From Ricinus communis (lineage: Eukaryota > Streptophyta > Magnoliopsida > Malpighiales > Euphorbiaceae), in NCBI RefSeq assembly GCF_019578655.1, contig NC_063265.1, forward strand, positions 14,742,285 to 14,806,284: a DNA stretch of 64,000 nucleotides. The letters are read 5' to 3'. Numbering within the stretch: position 1 is the first letter of the stretch; each line of letters begins with the position of its first letter. The notes beneath the pieces were generated by a model. The model saw only the letters and a list, made by a program, of their open reading frames with translations, made no database searches and had not been told where the DNA came from. Shown here piece by piece: positions 47,609 through 59,600 of this stretch. The position numbers and the translations under genes were made by a program.

Positions 47609-50600
47609 ATGGGTCTAGTTCTCAATCCACTTTTTGATGGAACACTATCGTTAAAGAATTTAAGACTGCATGGTTGTCCTAGGATTTCACCAAAGTTCTC
47701 TTCTTTTGTTGGAAAGAATGTTAAATTTAGCGAATACTCAGCAGTTCAATCATTCTCACAAGGTTACTAATTTAAGCTTTGAAATCCAATGAAAGATACA
47801 TCTGTGAGTGTTTTCTTTTCTATTCATTTCTTGTTGTGGGTACTGGGTATCTAATCCTTTTCGCGTGTTCTTGGCAGGTGGTTCACTGGTGGCAGATAAT
47901 AGTAAAAGTTCACCTGAATATGAGGTACTCAGAAATCTTGTTTCTTTACCAATATCTCCTAGTTGGTTATTGCTGTACTTAACATCAGAGGAGTTCTTAA
48001 TTGTAATTTTGCTTAAAATCCTTTTCTTGATGAGTAAGTGGTACTCATTCCAACTGTACATGTCTTCTCTGCTGCTGCCTATTTTTTTGACTTCTTGTCT
48101 TTGTTATTGTTAAATATTATTGTATTCTAAATATTAGCAATTCTCCATTCATTACTCCCCCTTTATTTTTTAGTGGAAATGGAATAATTGAGGTTTTATG
48201 TTAACGTTTCTGAATTACATAATACTACTTCTATATTTTGAGTTTGCTAATTTCTGCTTAATTGGGTTTCACATTGCTTTTTTGGATTTTCATGCAAAGG
48301 AAATTTGATGTGCTATTCTGCTTGAACTAGTAGCCTGATTGCATCTAATGATTCATCAGGTTAATTGGCTTAATCTGCATAAGCATGAAATTTCTAAACT
48401 CAGCTTTTGTTTGTAAATCCCCTGTGACATTATTGTATTATAACCGGGTTGTGCTTTTAGGCTAACTATTGTGATGAAGGAGAATCAGAGGTCCTCCCAC
48501 AAGTACAAACTCTTAGAGAAATTCCAAAGAAGGAGCTTGCAGCAAAAGTTGTCATGGTCAGATTTGATAGTGCAATTTTGTTAAAGGAAGAACTTGACAA
48601 GAGTTCTCAATCAGTTTCCAATGCAATTTTGACCATCAAGTATTTACATGAAAGTGGCTCCAAAATCATACTCGTGAGTGACTGGAAAAAGAAAATTAAT
48701 TCGAAACTTCTTGATGTAGAGTCTGCTGCAGGTATCAATACTAAAGAAATTCATCCTTCTTATTTAGTGTTTCTGACAATTGATTCAAATATAGCAGTTC
48801 TTGGAAGTGTTCTATTATCTATTTAGGACAATAGGATTATAGGAACATTAATTTTAGTATAAGAAACAACACACATTGGGCCATTTCACAATGAATTCAT
48901 TAGTCTCCTCTTTCAGATATCCTATCATCAATTCTACAGCTCAGAGTTGTTGCTCTACATTGTATTTCTACTTACTTGCCAATGAAGATGGAGGCCCTCA
49001 GGATTGCAGATATTTTCCTTCTAGAGAATCTTTCTGAGTTTAAAGAGGAAGTTGCCAATTGTCTAAGATTTGCCGAACTGTTATCATCAGGAGTTGATAT
49101 TTTTGTTAACGACTCCTTTTCTTTGTCTCATAAAATTCTTGCATCAACGGTTGCTGTTGCTCATTTTTGCTCTGCCCATGTTGCTGGTTTTCACTTTGAG
49201 AAAAGCTTGTTCCAGCTGAAGAAGGCTGGAACAACTAATAAAAAGCCTTATATTGCAATTGTATGTCTCTAACACTGTTCACCTGGTTATATTAGTTTTT
49301 TTCTTCTTTTAGTCTATCGTCTATAATGTTCTATGCCTCATTCATTACCTTAATTTTGCTATTTGATGTAGATTGGAGGGGGCAATCTCTATGACAAAGC
49401 AGCAGCCTTGCAATTTTTAGCTTCTAAATGTGATGGACTGGTCTTTGTTGGAATGATGTCATTTCAAATAATGCATGCTTTAGGATATTCTGTTCCTTCA
49501 AGTCTAATAGAGCCTAAGGCACATAAAGCAGCTCTGGACATAATTCACTTTGCACATAAAAGAAATATCTCAATTCTGTATCCCAAAGATTTTTGGTGCA
49601 CAAATGCTCACGTGATGAATGAAATGGAAGTAGTTCCTGCTCATCATCTTTTGGATGGTGAGGTTTAAACCCTGGAATATGACATGTTTTGTCTCATCAT
49701 TTCTTTTTCTGTCATACTATTTACTATCGTAGCAAACTATGAAATTTATTCATAGTTGGATAAGATTTAGATTCTTAGATTGTTGGTTGGATGCTGACAA
49801 ACCTTGCATCAATTTTGCTATCATTTTAGTTAATATTGTTGCACAGGAGGTAGATCCAATAGTTCTAAACTATCTCTCATCATCCATGGTTTTTAGTATT
49901 TTTATTTAATTGCCTTTTGGTTTTGTTGCCCGCTGCAAGTATTTGTTGAATAAGGATTAGAAAACTGTGAATGATCCATCATGTTTTACACAGCAAGTAT
50001 GTTTACTGCCTTTGTTTTTTCCGCTAAAATCTCATCGCTATAAATTTTATGTTCCATTTATGAATGGGCAGCATAACTGCATAGTGGCTCCTATTTGCAT
50101 GATACATATGAAAGACTACTGTGGAACCAAACACTCCTAACTTACTAGAAGTGTCATGGATATAAAATGAATATGAGAGGCATCATCCGTGTAGAAGGAT
50201 AAGTACGCATGGATTACAAAGATTTCTTGATATTGTGATTATTTAAGCTTGATAACTTTCTACATAAGGGAACTGATACTGATTCTCAATATTCAGGGAA
50301 ACATATAGATAATGATATGCTTTGAAATTTCTTTTTTCAACTATTACGTGTTGATGGAATAAGTGATAAGTATATCTACCACAATATATAAGGCAGGTTA
50401 TAGGATAGAATTCTGATTGCACACAGGTCATGTATCAGCAATGCAACTATTGGATGAGAACTGTTCTGCATATATATGATTAATGAGGGTCAAAAGTTTT
50501 TCTTGTATGTCAATATTTTCCACAGGCCTTTGTTATGATTCTTTTAAGATATAATGCATGGTATCTCAAGCTTATTTTGTTTTTATTGGGTATGATTTGC

Positions 50601-53600
50601 TTTTTTTCTTTTTCACATTCCTACCTGTAGTTGTAAAACGAGGTCTGCATGAGGGCTTGTATCTTCGTGTTATAAACTGTAACCTTTAGCTACAATTTCC
50701 TTTGCTTAATAATTCTGAGTTTCAGGATATTTACTCTAAATTTCTTTTATTTTAGGTTGGTTACCTGTTGATCTTGGGCCTATGTCTCTGGATGAAATAA
50801 ATACTTTACTTGTGAAATCCAAGGTAAAATTAATAAAATTTTGTAAAGTGTCTTAAAGCATGGTCATTAATTTCAGCTGAGCCAAATCTGACTTAGACAC
50901 CTTGATCACTAGATGAATAAATACACTAGATTTTGTAAAATTTCCTAAAGCATGGTCATTCCTTTAAGCTGATCCAAAGCTGACTTATTTTCTTGGGTGA
51001 TGCCAAAAATTTCACTGGGGGAAGGTTTATTTGGTGCATTAGGTGATTCAACACTTGTAGCATTTGCTGACTAAAGAAGAATATAACTCAGTTTCTCTGA
51101 AAATTTAGCATGTTGAACACATATTTCGGAGACAAAAGATCTTAAGCAGAAGAGGTGACAATGGATATGAGGTTCAACAGAAGTTCACATCTCATCTTTT
51201 GTAGGAAAATCCCCTTCCTTAGTCCATGGAAATTGTGGCCCTTTCTTTCTTTTTTAATTTGGAAAAAACATTATTCTTTCTGTTGTAATTTGTGTTGCAT
51301 TATGATACATACAAGTTAAAGTTTTTGTTTCTATCTTTACTATTAGGAATTCGTGTAATTTTTTTGTGCAGTGTTTCTGATGAGTTGTATGAATCATGAT
51401 GGAAACATTATACAGAACTCAAAAGCACACTACCTTTTTGTGACCATTTGCAGAAAATAATATGGATTGGTCCACCAAAATTCAAATTTTCGAATCCATG
51501 TATAAATGGAGCATCTAAATTGGCTCAAGTGCTGGATGAACTTAGTCAACCAACTTGTGATGTAACTGTTGTGGGGAATCTGGCATGCAAAGCAGTAATG
51601 GTGGAATCGAGTTCTCTTTTGGCTTATGATTTGATTGAGAATGCTTCAGTTGTATGGGACTTTTTCAAAAGAAGGAATCTTCCTGGAGTCATGGCCTTAG
51701 ATAGAGTATGTTCTGTGAACTTCATATCTATTCAGTTGTGGTTCCAGCAATCAGAAAGTTAAATTGGGTATTCTTAAATGAGTATTTATGTAAAGGAATG
51801 CGGATACTGCTTTATCCTCTCCGTGCATCTATTGCAACTATTTCTTTGTAGGTTTGCCTTCCAATAGATTTTGCTACCATGAAAAGTCTATGATCCAATA
51901 GAACATCATGGGTCTAAAACCTCTTATTAGTCATCCTCACTTTTGTTTTTCTTGGACATTGTTAATTGTTGCTCGTGCAGGCATATCCATTCAAGATCGA
52001 CTGGAGTGCTGTCTACCATGACCCTGCTCAACCTTTGGTAGTTGATATTGGATGTGGTATCTATTTCTTTTTGCTCCCTGTTAGTGTCCTTATGGTCATT
52101 GCATCATGTGTGTTTAAGATTGATTATTGGTGTTAATGTTAGAAGTTAAGTTTCTTTAGTTCTTCTCTTCCTAAAGTGTGATTTCCTTGTATTTGTTTCT
52201 CCAAAATCATATAGAAGTTTAGAGGAAAGAGTAAATGTCAAGTATTATTTATATTTTTAAAATTACATAACTTTGGCATTTTTATCCTTGCGGAATACTT
52301 GCATGCCTTTTCTAAAATTCCTATTGGCAATCTTATTTTCATATGACAACTCAATTTCATTTACCTTGAATGAGATGAGGAAACAAAGCAAGAAAGAAGG
52401 TGAGTCTTTATATGGCTGATTCTAACATTTGGTTAAAAATGGTTAGGTAATGGAATGTTTCTCCTGGGAATGGCTAGAAGGAAAAAGGACTTGAACTTTC
52501 TCGGGCTAGAGATTAATAAAAAGGTATAATGTTTTCCTTTCAGATTCCTTTCATTGCACCCTCTTTATACAAGTTTTTGACTTCTTTTGTTTATGATTTT
52601 TTAGCTTGTAAGACGTTGTCTGGATTCTGTTCATCAGTCTGGCATTTCGAATGGGTATGGTTATAGTCTCTCATTCTAACAATTTACGCATTTCTGACAA
52701 GAGATTAACTTGTTATGACTCGTATATTTTCTCATTGAGTTTATCTGGCTGCATTTTATTGGAATTAGTTCATCTTATACGTGCTTTTTGTTTATAGGCA
52801 CTTCATTGCAACAAATGCAACAACAACTTTTCGTTCCATAGTTTCTAGCTATCCAGGAGAGTTGGTCCTTGTTTCGATTCAGGTAAAGGATACATAATTC
52901 TGTCTACAACCAATTTTCTTTTTTTGTCATATGTTTGTGATTTTTGTCACCCTGATGATACATCCATGAAGAACAAATAGAACTTCTGAACTACTTACCA
53001 TTTCTGTTCTCCTTATGTTACATTGTGCAATCATCATCATCACTTCTACTCTAGGATAGCTGCCCTTACCACTTACCATTACAATATTGAAAATTGTTTA
53101 CCGCTGCTAGAAGACTCAATTTTCTGCTACTGTCTCAGTTACTTACATGAACCACATTTTCATGGGTTCCCATACCTACTGATCAAATGTTGATCTTAAC
53201 CTTCAATAAAAATCATACCATGATACCTCAGTTGGACAAAATCAACTGGTGATCAACATGCTATATGCCAGTTTTCTAATCTTTCATAAAATAAATAATT
53301 TGTTCTCTTCTACTGTGGGAAACAAGGACACGAATTACCAAAAGCAATGGATTTGTGATTTCCTTCCATTTGGCACTAGAATATCACCACCTTATATAGT
53401 CAAGAGATTATATAACACCTTATGTTTTACAGCTTTGGCTCTCATTCTTTTTGAAAATAATCTCGAAATCATTTTTAGTTGATTTCCTGAACATTTGTTT
53501 GAAATGGAAGCTCTACTGAATTTGCCCTCTCAATATGTTCCATTGTAAAGACTGCAACCTCAAAAAATAATTTCTTTCCCTAGATTGGTTGACTTTCAAC

Positions 53601-54264
53601 TTAGTTCACCTCACAACAGATTAGTCATATCTTTCTTCTAATGGGAAGTTAAAAAAAGGTGAATAAAGGATGTGGAAAAGAAAGCTTTCTTAGTCTCTTT
53701 GAATATGATAATGAAGGTAAAAGGATGGTGCAAGGCAATGCAAATTGGATCAGTTGACTTGTAGTTTCACTTCTTATTTTGTGCAAACTGATAAGCCCTT
53801 TTGTGTACGTATAGCATAACATGATTCCTAGTAACCTGTTCAGTGTCCAAATCCTGATTTCAACGACCCAGAACACAGATGGAGAATGCTGCAGAGGTCA
53901 TTGGTTGAAGCAGTGGCAGATTTGCTTGCACATGATGGCAAGGTAAGACATTTCTTCATTATTCCTGAGCTCAGATCATTATATATGTATAAATGCTTAT
54001 TCAAATCTTGTACTGATTATCCTTGTGTTTCTACAGGTATTTCTGCAATCTGACATAAAAACAGTTGCAGTGAGAATGAAAGAATTATTTCTGAAATATG
54101 GCAGGGGAAGGCTCATGCTTGTTAATGACCAATTCGAAGCAACAATTAGAGTGTGGCTTGAGGAGAACCCATTTGGTGTGAGGTCAGATTGGGAACAACA
54201 TGTAATAGATCAGGGACGCCCAATGTACAGATTAATGCTTTCCAAATCAACAAATGGCGAGTGA
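47609..54264 (+). CDS. Fused degenerate phosphoglycerate kinase and TrmB-type methyltransferase (678 aa, 13 exons)
   Basis: Exons are 47609-47762, 47878-47924, 48461-48731, 48917-49260, 49372-49657, 50756-50823, 51454-51705, 51981-52056, 52447-52523, 52605-52654, 52798-52882, 53844-53942 and 54037-54264. All are GT-AG and sum to 679 codons with TGA. Residues 1-67 are basic and Ser-rich, like a plastid transit peptide. Residues about 85-474 follow the phosphoglycerate kinase fold in order: VVMVRFD (98), LLENLSEFKEE (192), VNDSFSLSHKILAST (221), PYIAIIGGG, WLPVDLGPMS (369), KIIWIGPPKF (391) and NLPGVMALDR (465). The ligand residues are mostly lost, so kinase activity is unlikely. Residues 475-678 are a SAM-dependent tRNA guanine-N7 methyltransferase of TrmB type: VVDIGCGNGMFLLGMA, NFLGLEINKKLVRRCL, CPNPDFNDPEHRWRMLQ, VFLQSDI and GRPMYRLML. 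The gene product has no assigned function that I know of. A chimaeric prediction is unlikely because phases agree across the junction. Confidence 0.85.
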
Positions 54265-55739
54265 TGCTAAGAATGCCTGGTGCGGGAAAGCTGGCTATGC
54301 CACATAAGTTGGTTTCAGGATACAGTCACACACTGAGCGTATGCTTTCTCAGATGGAAGTATTTCCAATAATATTCTATTTGTTAATATAATTTTTTGGG
54401 AATGGAAATATTTTAGTCCCTCCAGTTATCATCTTGCAGAATACCGTTGCATTCAAAGAAATTGGAGAAATGAGATAGAAAGAACGGCACTACCTTGGGA
54501 ATTTACTTCTATATAATTGCAGTAATGGATCCCCCTAGAAGGAAAGCCGGATACCGGGCTCTTTTATGTTACCTGCATACAGGATTTCAGAGAAGACAGG
54601 TGCAGAAAAGGAGCAGTTATTTGTATCCAGAATTGTCTGCTTCTCCTTTATTTATTTTTTCAAATTTCTTTTCTCTATGTAATGTAAATAGGAAACAGCT
54701 AATTGGTCACCTTTCAGTTGATGTTCACTCAGGACCTGTAACATTGTGGAGTAAATTTGTATTAGTCCTTCTCTTGTCATCTTCTTAATCTATCTGTATT
54801 ATCCCTTTCTTTTCTTTTCTGTGGCTGTCAAACATCTATAATGAAAAGGCTAAGGATACCCTTCTTGCCTTTGCAAGTTACCAAAACATGTTTCAGTTCA
54901 CGAAAAATAAACCTGACAGAAAAAAATAGAAGTAAAACAGGCCAGGTCCAATAAAACCCTGAAAGTTTTTCCAGCTTTCCTAATCAAGAAAGAAATGACC
55001 TTTCACTTTGAATATGGCGTCTCACATTACAATACAAGTTAAAAAACCCCTTTTTTCACTTTTGTGTTCCATCAGAATTTGGCAATTCCAGCTCTTGTAA
55101 CAAAAGAAAGAAAAATAAAACAGGCAACTAACCTGGAAATCACCTTTATGGCCAAACCTGCCAAGCATCAATAACGAACTTTGCTTATTCTGCAAGGCCA
55201 GCACTTGATTTTCACAAGAAAAATGCTATTCCTTGTGAAAAATTCACATGGACTGCTTTTTATCGACTATATATTATAACAATTTTAGTTAGTACAATTA
55301 TATATTATCATCTCAAGCGTTAGATCTTAATTTAAGTAATTTCAAAGTGTTAGCAAGTAATAGCACTACGGTCATTAATCATATGATATAATTATAATTC
55401 AAGACTTTTCAGTATTTTTTTTATTTTCCCACTACATAAGGTAACAAATCTTTTAATAATAATATTAATTTTATTGCTCAGAGAAAAGTAAAACTCACAT
55501 GACAATGCCACAATTTCAATTTAACGAAATGCCACGTGTACATAATAATAACAATTAGAAATAGTCGGTTGAATATAATAAATAAATTAAACAAGCAAAC
55601 TTTATTTATCTTTGAAATTAACTACCTTTATGTAATTATAAAACAGCATTATTTTTTATTTCATTATTTTTCTTTTCTCCAAAGTAAAAAATAATAATAA
55701 TAATAATTAAAAAAAAAAAAAAAAAATTCTTTCTCTTCA
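54265..55739. other. Spacer between the PGK-TrmB and TKI1 genes
   Basis: About the first 500 bases are the PGK-TrmB trailer. The rest is AT-rich with (AAT) and A runs near 55690-55726. The frames at 54495-54788 and 55204-55022 have no support. Confidence 0.5.
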
Positions 55740-55864
55740 ACTGTAGAGAAAAAAAGATCTTCTTCTGGTTTCGATTTGCTTTGCGTCCAAAATCCACAAA
55801 TTTCCTGCTTCATAATCTATGGTTTGCTCGATTATTTCAGTTTTCTAATTTTTTCCTTTCTCAG

Positions 55865-56533
55865 GTAAGATCAAATTACCTCCAATTTCTCATCGATTGT
55901 GATTTTTATTTTTTTGTTTTTTAAAGTCAAAATTGATCAATACTAGTCCAAAACCCTAATTCTTGTTTGGCTACTAGAAATTTAGGGAAAAGCTGAAGAA
56001 ATCAAAATTTCGTGTTTTTTCATGAGTTCTGTTGTGTTTGTTATTCATAATTGATTAGTCTGATTTAATACATTTTTGTTAGGTTTTGATAATTGGGATC
56101 TTATCTGTATTTCGAGATTTGTAATTCCAGTGTGTTTAAGTTTCCTGCATTTTCAATTAGTGTTGGTTAATAAAGTTTTGAAAAGTTTGGTATTTGCTTT
56201 AGATTGCTGCATTTGATAGTTTCTTTCCCTTTTTAGTTGCGAAAATATTTTGTTTGTACAGATTTTTTTGAGGTAGCATTTGTATTGATTAGGGTTCTAT
56301 AGTAGAATATGAAGCTGGAAATAGTGATGATACTTGGTTTCAATAAAATTGCTGCTTGCTCAAACATTAAGATGAATTAATAAGTGGTCAAATGCAATTT
56401 ATGTTTTGTCAGTCTAGATAATGGAAAAGATAGGTTGAACAAGAATGAATGATTTCTTAGCATGCGTTTTTTTTAATTGTGATCTCTAGTTTAATGTATA
56501 TTATAGTTATTGGTTTTCTTATTTTTGGTTTAG
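55865..56533 (+). other. Probable 5'-leader intron of TKI1
   Basis: The donor CTCAG/GTAAGA at 55865 and the acceptor TGGTTTAG at 56533 bound a T-rich stretch between a CT-rich leader exon (about 55740-55864) and the exon carrying the ATG at 56661. Confidence 0.5.
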
Positions 56534-56660
56534 CTCACTTTTACTCGGGTGGAGTTGCTGCATTTGGATTTTGCACCAAGTTGGAGGCCAAACGGAATTT
56601 AACCTTGAAACTCTTAAAGTCACAGTGCATGAGTGTCTAGCATTCTTGTGATGCCTTAGC

Positions 56661-59600
56661 ATGGAGATGGAGTCACAGGTCTCCTTGGACTCAAAGGCAC
56701 TTTTTCGTGGTGAGAATACTTCAATTCAGCAAAGGGATCCTAGCATAACATCATTGATCCCAGATTACGTCGAGCCACAACAGCCAGGTACATTGTTTTG
56801 TTTGTATTTGTCTTACCCATTTGTATGTGCTTTAGTGATTATGATGTTCGCTTTGGTATTTTTAGTTAGAAATTTAATTACTGGGAAAATGCTCAATGCA
56901 GTGAAGAAACCAACACGGCAATGGGCTGCTTGGACACGTGAAGAGGAGGAAAGCTTTTTCACTGCATTACGTCAAGTTGGCAAGGTATGACTTTTCAGGA
57001 ATGTTCTTCTACTCTTTTTCTTTTTCTTTCTCATTTCATACACTCAATAACTTTTTTTGCTCCAATACAGAACTTTGAGAAGATAACTCGTCGTGTCCAA
57101 AGCAAAAACAAGGATCAGGTAGATTGCTAGGAATTTAATTCCCTTTGTTTCCATCTGGTATTTTTTTATATACATCGAATGCCTTTCCTTGTTAACCTTT
57201 CTATTCTCTTTCATATTTTGCAGGTCAGGCATTACTACTATCGTCTTGTGAGGCGTATGAACAAGTTGCTGGGTCCAGGATTATGTTTAGATGCCAAAAA
57301 CTCTAAAGATACTAATGCTGCAATGCTTCGATGGTATTATTTACTATATAATTACTTAATTGCTTTATTCACATACATGCATAAATTACTCAGGAAAAAC
57401 TTATTGAAATATAGAAGGGAGATTTTGAAAATGTTGAGAAATATATACTATATTCTTCTGATTGTTGATTCTTCATTTATGCTATTCTAAAAGCATGTTA
57501 GAACTTTGCATAGGTAAAGAAAGGATTCCTTGGCTCAAAGAAGGCCTTTGTAGATCAAAGGACTGAGCTTTTCTTGTTTAACTAGTGTTTTTGGTCCAAA
57601 ACATGGTTAGGAATCTGTCATTGTTTATAAGCCTTAATGCATCCCAACCGAGTCTTTAGTTTTCTCATTTCATTTCAGTGATGATGATCAGCAATATGGG
57701 TTGTCAAAAATTGATTCTTTCTCATGGATTACTTCTTCCAGCTTGAACAGAATTGCATTTGTTTCTTTTTCTAAATTTTCTAGTATCTGCAGGTGGTCTT
57801 TATTGGAAAAATACAGCTGCAAAGCCTCAAAGCTACATCTGAAGCCACGAAGGTTTAAGATATTTATAGAAGCACTGGTTAGTTACGATGTTCTAATTCT
57901 CCAAAAGATTAATGCTTGTCTAGTCATAGAACTAGAGTTAGCTGCTGGATATGCACAACTGATAATATATCTTTCCCTTGAAGGAGAACCAACTCTTGAA
58001 AGACCGTAAGAAGAATGTAAGGAGAAGACCTTCACAGTTGGAAAATGGTTCTCCTTCAGTTCCAAGCAATGTTAATAATCAGAATAGAGCACCAGGGAAT
58101 GAAACTCGAACTGTTAAGCTGGTTCTTATGGATACTCAAAACTTACAAAGGTTAGGATCAGGAAAGGGCTCATTAAAACGAAATATGAATATAAGTATTA
58201 TACGCAGCAACAGAGGAGACTCAGCTGCAATGAAACCTGCAAGGCAAAGACGGAAACAAGGTGATTATTTGTCTGTATTCTTCTGTAATTATCGAGATAT
58301 GGTAATCATTCTCCTATTCTCTTAAAAGAGAAGTTTGACTTTGATTTTAGTTCTTTAGATCTTTTTTGGTCTTGGATACTTCTTCTCCACTTCCTTTTGC
58401 TATTACTGATGGTTGTGATGGGTGATTACGCTGATCTTTGAGACTGAAAACATCTGCTCCAAAGTTGACAACTTTTGATAAATTGGATGTTGTTAGGTTC
58501 TAGTTGAAAAAACCGTTGTGTTCTAAGTTTTGAGTCAATATCGCACTTAACATTCTTACTTGAAATTTGTGTTTTCTATTTTATTGCATGATCTTTCTGA
58601 TGATAAGATGGGAATTCTTTTACTTTGTTCAGTTTCCAACTGATGAGTCAACTGAATCCGAGATTTTGTTACTTTTAGTAGGTGTTGTCTCATCAGCTGC
58701 ATATAAGAAGTGGGAAAAAGCTGCAATTGCTGGTGTTTCCTTAGTTGCTGATGCTGCTGAGCATTTGGAAAGGGAAACTACTGATAAAGAGGTTGAGCAT
58801 GACCAGGGTATGGCAGGTGAGGTTGATCATTAATCTATGTTTCTCAAGGAATCTGAAATTTGAAACTGAAACTGATAGAATTTCAATGAGCATTAATTCC
58901 TTACATTTTTTAAACTCCAGATCAAAAGAGTCCTGACCCTGTTGAAAAAGGTCTGCGCCCTTTGCCTTCTTTTTCACAAAACCATTGTGTTGATTCTTAC
59001 ACTAATATAAAACTTAAGCTCCAGTTATTTCCAATCGATGATGGCACTCGAAGAGCCTTAGAAATGGTGAGTTCAAAGAAAAAATATGTTGGTACTGCAA
59101 TGTGGAGAAAATTTAGCAGCTGATTATGTTCTTCATCTGTTCACAGGATAATCATAATCCACACCTGGAGCTCACTCTCAGTACTCGGAAAAGGATATCA
59201 TCTGTGTTGGAACACCTAAACCGGAAATGGGGCAATTCAAGTATAGCATCTGGAGAGTTGATGCTTTTCCCTTACAGTGTTCATAGAGAAAATCTCACTG
59301 GCTATCAGAGATGGACTCAAGACTCCATTGTCAGTGCAGTAGATGTATACACTTCAATTGGAAGCCCTTCAGTGTTCCGCCTGAGGTTTATTATAATTTC
59401 TTTCAACTTGTATCCAGTATGTATGTTAGACCTAATTGTATATTAACTGATATTAACAACTTCAATGAAGGTATGGTTGGTTTTCCAACACCGATGTTGC
59501 ATCTGTTGCATTGCAAGCAACTCCATCATCCAGTTACATTCCAGGTGGGAATACTTTGGACATAGAAAATGAAACGAGGATTATGAATCCTGTATCCACA

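Noticed and set aside
53249..53482. 77-aa plus-strand frame in intron 11 of the PGK-TrmB gene
   Set aside because: Entirely intronic, no similarity.
57701..58009. 102-aa frame spanning TKI1 exons 5 and 6
   Set aside because: It is a read-through of the intron between the two real exons in a mixed frame.
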